Shown: positions 1 to 8,495 of the stretch, one piece after another
Layout of the letters: each line of letters opens with the position of its first letter
Position numbering within the stretch: the stretch's first letter is position 1
The notes under the pieces: generated by a model
Database searches by the model: none
Seen by the model: the letters and a program-made list of their open reading frames with translations, nothing else
Told to the model about the DNA's origin: nothing
Source of the DNA: Pseudomonadota bacterium
Lineage (GTDB): Bacteria; Pseudomonadota; Gammaproteobacteria; SZUA-229
Length of the DNA stretch: 8,614 nucleotides
NCBI GenBank assembly: GCA_030673345.1
Contig: DAOVJH010000039.1
Span: 1 to 8,614 of the forward strand
Reading direction: 5' to 3'
Program-made: the position numbers and the translations under genes

Positions 1-1197
<1,197 letters not shown>

Positions 1198-1326
1198 CTA
1201 AAGTGTAGAAATGCTTGTATTAACTACGGATACAAACTCTCTGAGATAGAGATAAATGACATGGCCCGAAACGAAAAATATATTCATTGATTCAAGAACA
1301 CATTCACTTAGTCTGTTCGGGAGGCA

Positions 1327-1355
1327 ATTCTATCAAATTCAGCCAATAGCGACAA
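1327..1355 (-). promoter_or_regulatory. Candidate sigma-70 promoter for pyrG
   Basis: On the minus strand a TTGTCG hexamer (1355-1350) is followed, after exactly 17 bases, by TAGAAT (1332-1327). These match 4/6 and 5/6 of the -35 and -10 consensus. Initiation would fall in the CCCG at about 1321-1318, giving pyrG a leader of about 145 nt. No comparable -35/-10 pair stands out for zapE on the plus strand; TATAAC at 1389-1394 is a possible -10 but lacks a convincing -35. This is prediction by eye only. Confidence 0.4.
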
Positions 1356-1443
1356 CGAAAACACCGTTTTTAATATAGAATCTTCACATATAACCCTGTA
1401 AATATGGTTTCAGAAAACAGTTTTGGGATAAAAAACAGCGCGT

Positions 1444-2559
1444 ATGTCACTAACCGAAGAATACAAAAAAGCATTACAGCAGCCTGATATGAAACATGAT
1501 GCTGTACAGGAACAGGCCATCGTCAAACTGGAAGCGCTCAGCCTTGCCTTATGTGAACACAACAAAAATCCATTTCTGCAGATACTGAAAAAACTCTCTC
1601 CTTTCCCCGGGCATCAACCTAAACCGATACAGGGTTTATATTTCTGGGGAAGCGTGGGCCGTGGTAAAACCTGGTTAATGAACCTGTTCTACGAAGAACT
1701 GGCCATCGAAGAAAAATGCCGCATCCACTTCCATCATTTCATGCTCGATATACACGACAAGCTGAGCGCATTGAATGAAGGCAGAAATAAAAACCAGAAA
1801 AACCCGCTGCAGCACATCGCCAGGCAACTGGCAAAAAAATACAGGGTACTGTGCATAGACGAATTCATCGTCACCAACATCACTGATGCCATGATACTGA
1901 GCGAATTACTGCACGCGCTGTTCAAACACCAGGTATGCCTGGTGGCAACATCGAACCGCGTGCCAGACGACCTCTATCTCAACGGCCTGCAGCGGGAACG
2001 CTTTTTGCCCGCCATCGAACTGATCAAGACACATACAGAAGTCTTTAACCTCGACAGTGGTATCGATCATCGCATCTCACTGCTGGAACAGGCCGATGTT
2101 TATTATTCACCGATCGATGATGATACTGAGCAGCAGATCTCACTGAGGATACATGAACTGGCGATCACACCGGTCATAGAGAATAAAATACTCACCGTTC
2201 TTGACCGTGAGATACAGACGATAAGCTGCAGCGAAGAAGTAGCATGGTTCGAGTTTGATGTTATCTGCACTACCCCTCGTGCCGCGCAGGACTATATCGA
2301 ACTGGCGCAGCAGTTTAATACCATTATCGTCAGTAATATTCCTGTTCTCGACGAGAACAGTGATGATAAAGCACGCCGGTTTATCTACCTGATCGATGAG
2401 CTATACGATAGAAATGTCACACTCATCGCCAGCGCACAGGCTGAGCCGGAAGTCCTGTATCGCGGTGATATGTTAGAATTTGCCTTCCGTCGAACCAGCA
2501 GCCGGCTTATCGAAATGCGCTCACACAATTATCTAAGCCAGTCACATAAGCCGTTTTAA
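1444..2559 (+). CDS. zapE: Cell division protein ZapE (YhcM-type AAA+ ATPase)
   Basis: ZapE is a cytoplasmic AFG1-like ATPase that joins the E. coli division site late in constriction and modulates FtsZ bundling. The protein has 371 residues, against about 375 in E. coli, and aligns over its whole length. Visible motifs are the ring-lead GLYFWGSVGRGKTW with Walker A at 69-76 (K75), Walker B VLCIDE at 135-140, FIVTNITDAM just after it, the sensor-1 segment LVATSNRVP around N171, and GLQRERFLPAI (181-191) with candidate arginine-finger residues. The C-terminal block EARRF-like KARRFIYLIDELYDRNVTLIASA is also typical of the family. The start at 1444 gives the expected N-terminus. Upstream there is only a GGGA about 15 bases away, so the Shine-Dalgarno is poor. 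It heads a possible short operon with the 74-residue protein 7 bp downstream. The AFG1/LACE1 family is the only realistic alternative name and is the same superfamily. Confidence 0.95.
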   Translation: MSLTEEYKKALQQPDMKHDAVQEQAIVKLEALSLALCEHNKNPFLQILKKLSPFPGHQPKPIQGLYFWGSVGRGKTWLMNLFYEELAIEEKCRIHFHHFMLDIHDKLSALNEGRNKNQKNPLQHIARQLAKKYRVLCIDEFIVTNITDAMILSELLHALFKHQVCLVATSNRVPDDLYLNGLQRERFLPAIELIKTHTEVFNLDSGIDHRISLLEQADVYYSPIDDDTEQQISLRIHELAITPVIENKILTVLDREIQTISCSEEVAWFEFDVICTTPRAAQDYIELAQQFNTIIVSNIPVLDENSDDKARRFIYLIDELYDRNVTLIASAQAEPEVLYRGDMLEFAFRRTSSRLIEMRSHNYLSQSHKPF

Positions 2560-2566
2560 GCTTCTC

Positions 2567-2791
2567 ATGAATCCAGACCTTTCCAAAAAAGTAGTCAACA
2601 AGATCGAAGCAATCTGCGGCCTTGGCTGCGACCAGGTGAATCAATTTCTGGAAAAAGCCAGCAATGGAAATGAGATAGAAGAACTTTCAGATTTCAGCCA
2701 CTCTGAAGCCAAACAGATCGTTCATGAACTAGGCAAAATCATGTCTGTTTATGATACTGACGATAGCAATGGTGACACCGAATTTAAATAG
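2567..2791 (+). CDS. Uncharacterised 74-residue acidic helical protein
   Basis: I do not recognise this protein. It starts 7 bp after the zapE stop on the same strand, so the two are probably co-transcribed. No Shine-Dalgarno is visible in the short gap, which suggests translational coupling to zapE. The sequence is mainly predicted helix: KKVVNKIEAICGLGCDQVNQFLEKA (here residues 7-31, with cysteines C17 and C21 spaced CxxxC), a short turn, then SHSEAKQIVHELGKIMSVYD (about 45-64) and an acidic disordered tail. There is no signal peptide or membrane span. The pattern of amphipathic helices and the tight spacing argue for a real gene, and the opposite frames offer nothing better. The two cysteines are too close to form a classical zinc site alone. 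The function is unknown; a role alongside ZapE is only a positional guess. Confidence 0.7.
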   Translation: MNPDLSKKVVNKIEAICGLGCDQVNQFLEKASNGNEIEELSDFSHSEAKQIVHELGKIMSVYDTDDSNGDTEFK

Positions 2792-2875
2792 ACCAGCAGC
2801 AGTACAGTTTTCTTTACACTTTCGCCTCACAGGCACGTGTCAAAAACATCATTTTTCATATAAACAACTCATATT

Positions 2876-2894
2876 CAATAAGTTATGCTTATTG
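2876..2894. repeat. Perfect 7-bp dyad ahead of the small membrane-protein gene
   Basis: CAATAAG (2876-2882) and CTTATTG (2888-2894) are perfect inverted repeats around a 5-base loop, TTATG. The stem is AT-rich, so it is weak as an RNA hairpin and more like a protein-binding dyad. It overlaps a possible promoter: TTGGCT at 2892-2897 followed 18 bases later by TGATAA at 2916-2921. Either an operator or chance is possible. Confidence 0.35.
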
Positions 2895-2950
2895 GCTCAG
2901 ATATTGCTGTATTACTGATAAATAGAAAGAATTATTGATTAGTGGTTACC

Positions 2951-3133
2951 ATGTTTGGACGAATTATCAGACTTTTATTCTTAAGTATCGTATTTATATC
3001 CGGTGTACTCATCGGCGGTATCTACACGCCGGAGATGACAGACTATTCAAATGCTGTAGATGATACAAATGTGGATAAACAGGAAGTGAAGCCGCTAAGA
3101 AAGAAACGCCAGAAAAAACAGCGCGTGGTCTAA
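2951..3133 (+). CDS. Small single-span membrane protein of unknown function (60 residues)
   Basis: I do not recognise this protein. From the ATG at 2951 it reads MFGRIIRLLFLSIVFISGVL and continues with IGGIYTP. This is a basic N-terminus followed by a hydrophobic helix (residues 8-24) and no evident cleavage motif, so a signal-anchored inner-membrane protein is likely. The remainder is short: a mildly acidic linker (about 28-45) ending in a strongly basic tail, KPLRKKRQKKQRVV. A GTG at 2942 in the same frame would add three residues and has an AGAAAGA 11 bases upstream, a better ribosome-site spacing than the ATG has, so that start is a real alternative. It lies 159 bp after the 74-residue gene with its own possible promoter, and converges on the ylqF/rbgA gene. 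The basic tail could bind nucleic acid, phospholipid or an acidic partner; that is inference from composition alone. Confidence 0.55.
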   Translation: MFGRIIRLLFLSIVFISGVLIGGIYTPEMTDYSNAVDDTNVDKQEVKPLRKKRQKKQRVV

Positions 3134-3156
3134 TCAGCTGCATAAAGCCTCATATG

Positions 3157-3177
3157 ATCTGACAGATAATGTCAGAT
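3157..3177. repeat. 8-bp perfect hairpin just after the small membrane-protein gene
   Basis: ATCTGACA (3157-3164) and TGTCAGAT (3170-3177) pair perfectly around GATAA. It lies 24 bp after the stop at 3133, where a transcription terminator would be expected, but no run of T follows. It could be a processing or stabilising hairpin, a Rho-related end, or part of the palindromic cluster that follows. Confidence 0.5.
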
Positions 3178-3202
3178 TCAGTCACAAATAGTCTTAGTCA
3201 AA

Positions 3203-3228
3203 TGTCTGCTTACGGCCAGCAGCGGACA
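3203..3228. repeat. REP-like imperfect palindrome (TGTCTGCT / AGCGGACA)
   Basis: TGTCTGCT (3203-3210) pairs with AGCGGACA (3221-3228) through seven Watson-Crick pairs and one G-T pair, with loop TACGGCCAGC. The ATGTCTGCT..GGCC..AGCGGACA pattern resembles short dispersed palindromes I recall from intergenic regions of several gammaproteobacteria. That resemblance is from memory, and only one copy is present here. Confidence 0.5.
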
Positions 3229-3240
3229 CTGGCTTTAAGT

Positions 3241-3263
3241 CCCTTCTCCCCCTGGGAGAAGGG
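3241..3263. repeat. 10-bp perfect GC-rich hairpin between convergent genes
   Basis: CCCTTCTCCC (3241-3250) and GGGAGAAGGG (3254-3263) are perfect inverted repeats with a 3-base CCT centre. The hairpin would be very stable on either strand. It sits between the convergent small membrane-protein and ylqF/rbgA genes, a natural place for a two-way transcription barrier, but neither strand has the following U-tract of an intrinsic terminator. CCCTTCTCCC-type palindromes are also common dispersed repeats in proteobacteria. Confidence 0.6.
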
Positions 3264-3333
3264 GAATATTGAACACTTATGTCTTCTTTGGCTCAGCAAC
3301 AGACAGTCGATTCAATTCAAGTTTGAACTAATA

Positions 3334-4209
3334 CTAATCAACTTCATTTATTGCTGTCTCTTCAGCAATCATCTCAGGTGTCTCAAAACTCAAAGCACCT
3401 AATGATCCATTGCGAATCTCATGAATAAGAATTTCAGAGGCACGCTGCAGATCGATAATGCCGCCTGCGCGTAAAAAGCCGCGCCGGCGTCCGATCGCTT
3501 CCAGTAGATCGATACCCGCCTCCGGACATTGTTTTAATTTATAACGCTCAATCACTCTTTCGCTGTAAGCATCGATTAGATAATCTGCGGCAAATAATGC
3601 GATATCTTCGAAATCAAAAGCGGTATTTTTTATTGCACCGGTTATCGCCAGGCGGTAACTGCTGTTTGCATTTTCGATCTTCGGCCATAAAATTCCCGGC
3701 GTATCAGACAGCACGATATTACCCTCGAGCTGGATACGGTGCTGTGCTGACGACACCACTTTCGTCACCGCTGGCTCATCACCGACTTTTGCCAGTGTTT
3801 TACCTGCAAGGGTATTGATCAGAGTAGATTTACCAACATTTGGTATGCCCATGATCATCACCCTGATCGTCTTCACCGCCGTTCCGCGATCAGGCAGCAT
3901 CTTGCGGCATAGGGATGGTAAATTCTTTGTTCTCGATTTATCGAGCACAGATAACGCCTGCGCTTTTACGTCCTGTTCTTTATCAAAATGCGCCAGCCAT
4001 TTTTTGGTAATCTCAGGGTCAGCCAGATCACTTTTATTTAAAATTTTGATACAAGGGCGATGCTGCCGCAGTTCAGCGACCATGGGATTTTCACTACTGA
4101 ATGGAATGCGCGCATCCATTACTTCGATCACCAGGTCAACTTCGGACATGGTGTCTTTGATTATACGGCGGGCTTTGTTCATGTGCCCCGGGTACCACTG
4201 GACTGCCAT
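3334..4209 (-). CDS. rbgA: Ribosome biogenesis GTPase, YlqF/RbgA family
   Basis: This is a circularly permuted GTPase. The family member RbgA of Bacillus acts in late assembly of the large ribosomal subunit. The protein has 291 residues, against about 282 for B. subtilis YlqF, and the opening MAVQWYPGHMNKARR is the family hallmark and fixes the start. Motifs come in permuted order: G4 NKSD (58-61), then G1 GIPNVGKST (121-129), G2 around T149 in EPAVTK, and G3 DTPG (169-172) within LSDTPGILWPKIE. The C-terminal helical domain contains RLAITGAIK and the GRRRGFLRAGG segment. G2 reads PAVT where Bacillus has PGIT. It lies 62 bp downstream of pncC on the same strand and may be co-transcribed with it. 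Only a GTGA precedes the start, so the Shine-Dalgarno is weak. Assignment of the exact role to this organism is by homology. Confidence 0.93.
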   Translation of the reverse strand: MAVQWYPGHMNKARRIIKDTMSEVDLVIEVMDARIPFSSENPMVAELRQHRPCIKILNKSDLADPEITKKWLAHFDKEQDVKAQALSVLDKSRTKNLPSLCRKMLPDRGTAVKTIRVMIMGIPNVGKSTLINTLAGKTLAKVGDEPAVTKVVSSAQHRIQLEGNIVLSDTPGILWPKIENANSSYRLAITGAIKNTAFDFEDIALFAADYLIDAYSERVIERYKLKQCPEAGIDLLEAIGRRRGFLRAGGIIDLQRASEILIHEIRNGSLGALSFETPEMIAEETAINEVD

Positions 4210-4271
4210 TTTAATTATTCACTGATGTAGGAAGACGAAGTTTACCGCAACTGGCGATTGCCAACGATACA

Positions 4272-4772
4272 TTAATCACAGACCAGCAGATCCAGCAGAT
4301 TATCCAACGCCTGCCTGATCGACTGCTTGCGCACCTCTTCCCTGTCTCCATCAAAATTAAATGGCGTAGCAAACACTGATTTATCCCGTTTACCCCAGCT
4401 CAGCCAGACCAGGCCAACCGGTTTTTCATCACTGCCGCCATCGGGCCCGGCGATGCCACTGACGCTCACTGCAACATCGGCATCAGTATGAGAAAAAAGT
4501 CCATCAGACATCTCCAGTACCGTTTCACCGCTGACTGCGCCAAAGTCATGTAATGTAATCTCATTGACACCGAGCAAGCTGTGTTTTGCTTCATTGCTAT
4601 AACTCACCACTGAACCGATGAACCAGGCAGAACTGCCCGGGATATCAGTAATAATCTTCGCCAGCCAGCCGCCGGTACAGGATTCCGCCATTGCCAGCGT
4701 CAAACCCTTGGCTTTCATGCACTCACCCAGCTGCTCTGCCAGATCTCTTAATTCCTGCTCTGATGGACCCAT
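4272..4772 (-). CDS. pncC: Nicotinamide-nucleotide amidase PncC (CinA C-terminal domain, stand-alone)
   Basis: PncC deamidates NMN to nicotinate mononucleotide, returning NMN (for example that released by NAD-dependent DNA ligase) to NAD synthesis. The 166 residues match the stand-alone CinA C-terminal family (E. coli PncC is about 165). Diagnostic segments are AESCTGGWLAK (29-39) with S31 as the likely catalytic serine, GSSAWF (46-51), YSNEAK (58-63), GAVS (78-81), and SGIAGPDGGS (105-114) followed by EKPVG. There is no N-terminal molybdopterin-like CinA domain. The start at 4772 is supported by an AGGA (4785-4782) nine bases upstream, the best Shine-Dalgarno in the window. It is head-to-head with mutS. 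In pseudomonads I recall cinA/pncC lying between mutS and recA, so proximity to mutS is familiar, although here the gene is inverted relative to mutS. Confidence 0.94.
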   Translation of the reverse strand: MGPSEQELRDLAEQLGECMKAKGLTLAMAESCTGGWLAKIITDIPGSSAWFIGSVVSYSNEAKHSLLGVNEITLHDFGAVSGETVLEMSDGLFSHTDADVAVSVSGIAGPDGGSDEKPVGLVWLSWGKRDKSVFATPFNFDGDREEVRKQSIRQALDNLLDLLVCD

Positions 4773-4801
4773 TTTCTGTCATCCTGCCCGGTTAAAAATA
4801 A

Positions 4802-4830
4802 TTGGCATACTTTAAAGGACACTATGCAAA
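4802..4830. promoter_or_regulatory. Dyad in the divergent pncC/mutS promoter region
   Basis: The 89-bp spacer must hold promoters for both genes. TTGGCATA (4802-4809) and TATGCAAA (4823-4830) are inverted repeats with one mismatch around 13 bases. Each arm gives a -35-like hexamer on one strand and a -10-like hexamer on the other (TTGGCA/TATGCA toward mutS, TTTGCA/TATGCC toward pncC), but with 15-base spacers, shorter than optimal. It could be overlapping back-to-back promoters or an operator. Confidence 0.3.
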
Positions 4831-4861
4831 CAAACCAGTAAATCTTGTACACTAAGCGTCT

Positions 4862-7453
4862 ATGACAACAGCCACAGCAATTAAGAAAAACAGCAAAGAT
4901 TCAGCGACTCATACCCCGATGATGCAGCAATACCTTCGCATCAAAGCAGACCATCCGAACACTCTGCTGTTTTACCGCATGGGCGATTTTTACGAGCTGT
5001 TTTTTGACGATGCAAAAAAGGCTGCCAGGATCCTGGATATTACCCTGACTGCGCGCGGCCAGTCTGCCGGCAAACCAATTCCGATGGCAGGCATCCCCTA
5101 CCATGCTGCTGATAATTATCTGTCTCGACTGATCAAACGTGGTGAATCGGTTGCCATCTGCGAACAGACCAGCAAACCCGGTGAAACCAAAGGGCCGGTC
5201 AACCGTGAAGTGATGCGCATCGTCACACCCGGCACGGTAACCGAAGAGGCCCTGCTCGATGAGCGCAAAGACAACCTGCTGGTATGCATTCATTCTCATA
5301 ATGACACCTATGGTCTTGCAGCCCTGAATATCACCTCCGGACGCTTTAACGTCTCCGAGATAAAACACAAAGCGCAGCTCTATGCTGAACTCGAACGCCT
5401 GCAGGCGGTAGAAGTTTTACTGTCTGAAGATACACCGCTATTTGAAGAATTCAGCACCACCCTGAATAACGATATCAGCCTGCGTCAGCAACCACCCTGG
5501 TGGTTTGATTTTGAAAGTGCAAACCGCCTGCTCAACGCCCAGTTTGGCACCAAAGATCTGTCAGGTTTTGGCTGCGAGGATCTCGATACAGCCGTGATGG
5601 CAGCCGGCTGTTTACTGCAATATACACAGGACACACAACGTGCCGCATTGCCGCACATCTCAGGCCTGCATGTCGAAAACACAGATGATGTCATCGTGCT
5701 CGACGCTGCCAGTCGGCGCAATCTCGAAATCGAGATCAACCTGTCCGGCGGTACTGAAAATACTTTGGCATCGATTATCGACCGCACGACCACCAGCATG
5801 GGTAGCCGCTGTTTACGCCGCTGGTTACATTCACCTCTACGCAGCCGTGATTTACTCACACAGCGCCACCAGGCTATCGGCGAATTATTAGACAACCAGC
5901 TAACGACCGATATTCAGTTCTGTTTAAATTCTATCGGTGACATCGAGCGCATCATGAGTCGCCTGGCATTGCTGTCAGCACGGCCGCGTGATCTCGACAC
6001 GCTGAAGAACTCGCTTGCGGTATTACCAGAATTACAGAATCTATTACAGCAGTGTCATGCACCGTTTATCCAGCAGTTATCCGCGAACATAAAAACGCAT
6101 CCGCAGATCGTCGAGCTGCTCAGCAACGCGATCTGTGAGAACCCGCCCGTACTGACACGCGATGGGGGTTTTATCGCAGCAGGTTATAACAAGGAACTGG
6201 ATGAACTTCGCGCCTTGAGCAAAAATGCCAATGCCTTTCTCGAAGAGCTGGAGATACGCGAGCGTGAAGAGACGGGTATCAAGACACTTAAAGTGAATTA
6301 CAACCGCGTGCATGGGTTTTATATTGAGATCAGCCGACTTCACTCCGAAAATGTGCCTGTTCACTATACGCGAAAACAAACACTAAAAACCACTGAGCGT
6401 TTTATTACTGACGAACTGAAACAGTATGAAGATAAAGTATTAAGTGCTAAAGAACGCGCACTGGCTTTAGAAAAATCGATCTATGATGACCTGTTACAGC
6501 AACTGCAAAGTTTTCTGCAACCACTTAAAACCTGTGCAACCGGTATCGCCGAACTCGACAGCATCTGCTGCTTAACAGAGCGCGCACAGTCACTGGATTA
6601 CCGCTGCCCGAAACTGACTAACAAACCGGGAATAAAGATTAAACAGGGCCGACACGCCGTGGTCGAACGCGTTGTCGACGAGCATTTTGTACCCAATGAC
6701 ACCCTGCTAAGTGACAGTAAACGCATGAGCATTATTACCGGTCCCAACATGGGCGGTAAATCGACCTACATGCGCCAGACCGCTCTGATCGTATTACTTG
6801 CCCACATCGGCAGTTACGTGCCTGCTGAAAGCGCTGTTATCGGTTCGATCGATCGCATCTATACACGCATCGGTGCATCTGATGATCTGGCCAGCGGCCG
6901 TTCAACTTTCATGGTCGAGATGACAGAAGCCGCCAACATCCTCAATAACGCCACAGAAAACTCACTGGTATTGATGGACGAGATCGGTCGAGGCACCAGC
7001 ACCTTTGACGGTCTGTCGCTGGCATGGGCCTGCGCCTACCACTTAAGCGCTGTCAATAAATCCTATACCCTGTTTGCCACACACTATTTTGAAATTACCG
7101 CACTTCCCGATGAGATACGCGGCATTAACAACATCCATATCAACGCTGTGGAGCACGGCGAAAAGATCGTTTTTCTGCACAGCGTAAAACCCGGACCGGC
7201 CAACCAGAGTTATGGCTTACAGGTCGCACAGCTTGCCGGTGTTCCGAGCGACGTAATCAAACTGGCGAAGAACAAACTGGTAGAACTGGAAAATCAGGCC
7301 ATCAGCAACCACCAGGAATCAGGCCAGTTTGAAATGTTCAGTGACCGGCCTCACCCTGTCATAGAACAGCTTCAGGATCTGGATGTCGACAGCCTAAGCC
7401 CTAAAGATGCACTGAATTTACTCTATAGCCTGAAAAATGATGTCGAAAAATGA
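4862..7453 (+). CDS. mutS: DNA mismatch repair protein MutS
   Basis: Recognises mismatches and small loops as a clamp and recruits MutL. The 863 residues compare with 853 in E. coli, the difference lying mainly in a longer N-terminus ([25 protein letters not shown]). The mismatch-reading motif GDFYELF gives F43 and E45. The connector and lever/clamp domains span roughly 140-580. The ATPase domain has Walker [10 protein letters not shown] (627-635), [11 protein letters not shown], Walker B with D706-E707 in [14 protein letters not shown], and H741 in [13 protein letters not shown] at 822-826 fits a beta-clamp-binding motif, and the end [17 protein letters not shown] matches the E. coli tetramerisation segment. 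All key residues are present, so this is MutS1 rather than MutS2. The start at 4862 follows directly on a region with no evident Shine-Dalgarno. Divergent from pncC; nadK lies 140 bp downstream on the same strand, beyond a large inverted repeat. Confidence 0.98.
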   Translation: MTTATAIKKNSKDSATHTPMMQQYLRIKADHPNTLLFYRMGDFYELFFDDAKKAARILDITLTARGQSAGKPIPMAGIPYHAADNYLSRLIKRGESVAICEQTSKPGETKGPVNREVMRIVTPGTVTEEALLDERKDNLLVCIHSHNDTYGLAALNITSGRFNVSEIKHKAQLYAELERLQAVEVLLSEDTPLFEEFSTTLNNDISLRQQPPWWFDFESANRLLNAQFGTKDLSGFGCEDLDTAVMAAGCLLQYTQDTQRAALPHISGLHVENTDDVIVLDAASRRNLEIEINLSGGTENTLASIIDRTTTSMGSRCLRRWLHSPLRSRDLLTQRHQAIGELLDNQLTTDIQFCLNSIGDIERIMSRLALLSARPRDLDTLKNSLAVLPELQNLLQQCHAPFIQQLSANIKTHPQIVELLSNAICENPPVLTRDGGFIAAGYNKELDELRALSKNANAFLEELEIREREETGIKTLKVNYNRVHGFYIEISRLHSENVPVHYTRKQTLKTTERFITDELKQYEDKVLSAKERALALEKSIYDDLLQQLQSFLQPLKTCATGIAELDSICCLTERAQSLDYRCPKLTNKPGIKIKQGRHAVVERVVDEHFVPNDTLLSDSKRMSIITGPNMGGKSTYMRQTALIVLLAHIGSYVPAESAVIGSIDRIYTRIGASDDLASGRSTFMVEMTEAANILNNATENSLVLMDEIGRGTSTFDGLSLAWACAYHLSAVNKSYTLFATHYFEITALPDEIRGINNIHINAVEHGEKIVFLHSVKPGPANQSYGLQVAQLAGVPSDVIKLAKNKLVELENQAISNHQESGQFEMFSDRPHPVIEQLQDLDVDSLSPKDALNLLYSLKNDVEK

Positions 7454-7466
7454 CCAGCATTCTCTT

Positions 7467-7553
7467 TTTTGTAGGAGCGGATTTTTTTCATTCCGCGAAT
7501 TTTCGCGTATATCTCACCCCATCGCGGAATGTAAAAAATCCGCTCCTACAAAA
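7467..7553. repeat. REP-doublet (REPIN-like) inverted repeat, 32-bp arms
   Basis: The left arm 7467-7498 and right arm 7522-7553 are reverse complements at 31 of 32 positions, separated by 23 bases. Each arm has the outline GTAGGAGCGGAT, a T-run, then CATTCCGCGA, and contains an internal GCGGA/TCCGC hairpin, so each resembles a single REP unit and the pair an inverted doublet. A competing small hairpin (CGCGAA 7494-7499 with TTCGCG 7502-7507) uses the inner edge of the left arm. It begins 13 bp after the mutS stop. In RNA it would form one long, stable hairpin that could protect the mutS 3' end or reduce read-through into nadK; no U-tract follows it, so it is not a classical terminator. GTAGGAGCGG-type REPs are, from memory, common in pseudomonads and relatives. 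Confidence 0.8.
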
Positions 7554-7593
7554 CCATCTGTTCAATACCAAATTTCAGTGTTAGTGTAACCAT

Positions 7594-8466
7594 ATGAAAT
7601 TTAACACTATCGGCATCATCACTAAACCAGATGCAGAGACTGCAAGGCAGACTCTGCAATCACTGTGTGAGTTTTTAGAAACCAAAAACTGCAAAGTTGT
7701 TCTTGATGAAGCAATACCCGATACCATTAACAACTGTAATTTCGAGCGGGTAAGCCGAGAAGAAATCGGCAAACAATGTGATCTGGCAATCGTTGTTGGC
7801 GGTGACGGTACCATTTTAAATGCTGTGCGCTCACTATCACATACCCAGGTACCGCTGCTTGGCATCAACGTTGGCCGCCTGGGTTTTCTTGCTGATATTT
7901 CACCGGAAGAACTTGAAGCCTCACTGGATGATGTATTGGCGGGTTCTTACCGCGAAGAACAGCGCTTTCTATTAGAGATGCAGGTAATAAGAGACAACAA
8001 AGTTATTTTTGAGGGCGACGCCTTCAACGATGTTGTCGTTCACATACGCGATGTTGCACGTATGATCGAATTTGAAACACGTATCGATGATGAGTTTGTC
8101 AATCATCAGCGCGCCGATGGTATCGTGGTATCAACACCCACAGGGTCAACAGCGTATGCTCTGTCTGCCGGCGGCCCTATACTGCATGCCACACTGGATG
8201 CTATTACGCTGGTACCAATCTCGCCGCATACCTTAAGCAGTCGACCACTGGTCGTTCAAGCAGATTCACAGATCAAGATATTAATCTGTAATACCAAAGA
8301 TGGTATCGCGCAGGCAACCTGTGATGGCCATCTATCGACAGACGTACACGTCGGTGATCATATTAAAATAAAACGCAAAGCGGATAAGATAATCTTGCTG
8401 CACCCTAAACAGCATAGCTACTTTGAGATCTTACGCGCCAAATTACACTGGAGCGAGCACAGTTGA
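7594..8466 (+). CDS. nadK: NAD kinase (ATP-NAD kinase)
   Basis: Phosphorylates NAD to NADP and sets the cellular NADP(H) supply. The 290 residues compare with 292 in E. coli NadK. Visible motifs are the catalytic/phosphate-binding GGDGT at 69-73 (D71) in LAIVVGGDGTIL, GINVGRLGFLAD (90-101), NDVVVH with N145-D146, and the glycine-rich TPTGSTAYALSAGGP (181-195). SLDAITLVPISPHTLSSRPLV is conserved almost word for word. R173 in HQRADG corresponds to the Arg of E. coli NadK (about position 175) linked with NAD rather than NADH preference. The start at 7594 yields the family N-terminus, but no Shine-Dalgarno is visible upstream. The 41 bp between the inverted repeat and the start leave little room for a promoter, and none is convincing. 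recN follows 29 bp downstream, the same order as in E. coli. Confidence 0.97.
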   Translation: MKFNTIGIITKPDAETARQTLQSLCEFLETKNCKVVLDEAIPDTINNCNFERVSREEIGKQCDLAIVVGGDGTILNAVRSLSHTQVPLLGINVGRLGFLADISPEELEASLDDVLAGSYREEQRFLLEMQVIRDNKVIFEGDAFNDVVVHIRDVARMIEFETRIDDEFVNHQRADGIVVSTPTGSTAYALSAGGPILHATLDAITLVPISPHTLSSRPLVVQADSQIKILICNTKDGIAQATCDGHLSTDVHVGDHIKIKRKADKIILLHPKQHSYFEILRAKLHWSEHS

Positions 8467-8495
8467 TAACGCACCTGCGCAAATAAAAACTCACC

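Noticed and set aside
3241..3263. Intrinsic terminator
   Set aside because: The stem is excellent but neither strand has a U-tract directly after it, so it is listed as a palindromic repeat only.
3169..3402. Open reading frame of 77 codons on the plus strand
   Set aside because: It runs through two of the palindromes and into the 3' end of the ylqF/rbgA gene on the other strand; its residues show no family pattern and no ribosome site precedes it.
3815..4225. 136-codon plus-strand reading frame
   Set aside because: Lies almost wholly antisense to the ylqF/rbgA gene, whose motifs are intact; the translation looks like out-of-frame sequence.
4901..5368. 155-codon minus-strand reading frame inside mutS
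   Set aside because: Antisense to the conserved mismatch-binding domain of MutS, with no recognisable motif.
5485..5895. 136-codon minus-strand reading frame inside mutS
   Set aside because: Antisense to MutS core coding sequence; Arg- and Ser-rich composition typical of a shadow frame.
7558..7578. Possible LexA box upstream of nadK (CTG...CAG)
   Set aside because: The half-sites are 15 bases apart rather than the 10 of the gammaproteobacterial LexA motif, and the inner sequence is not an alternating TA run.
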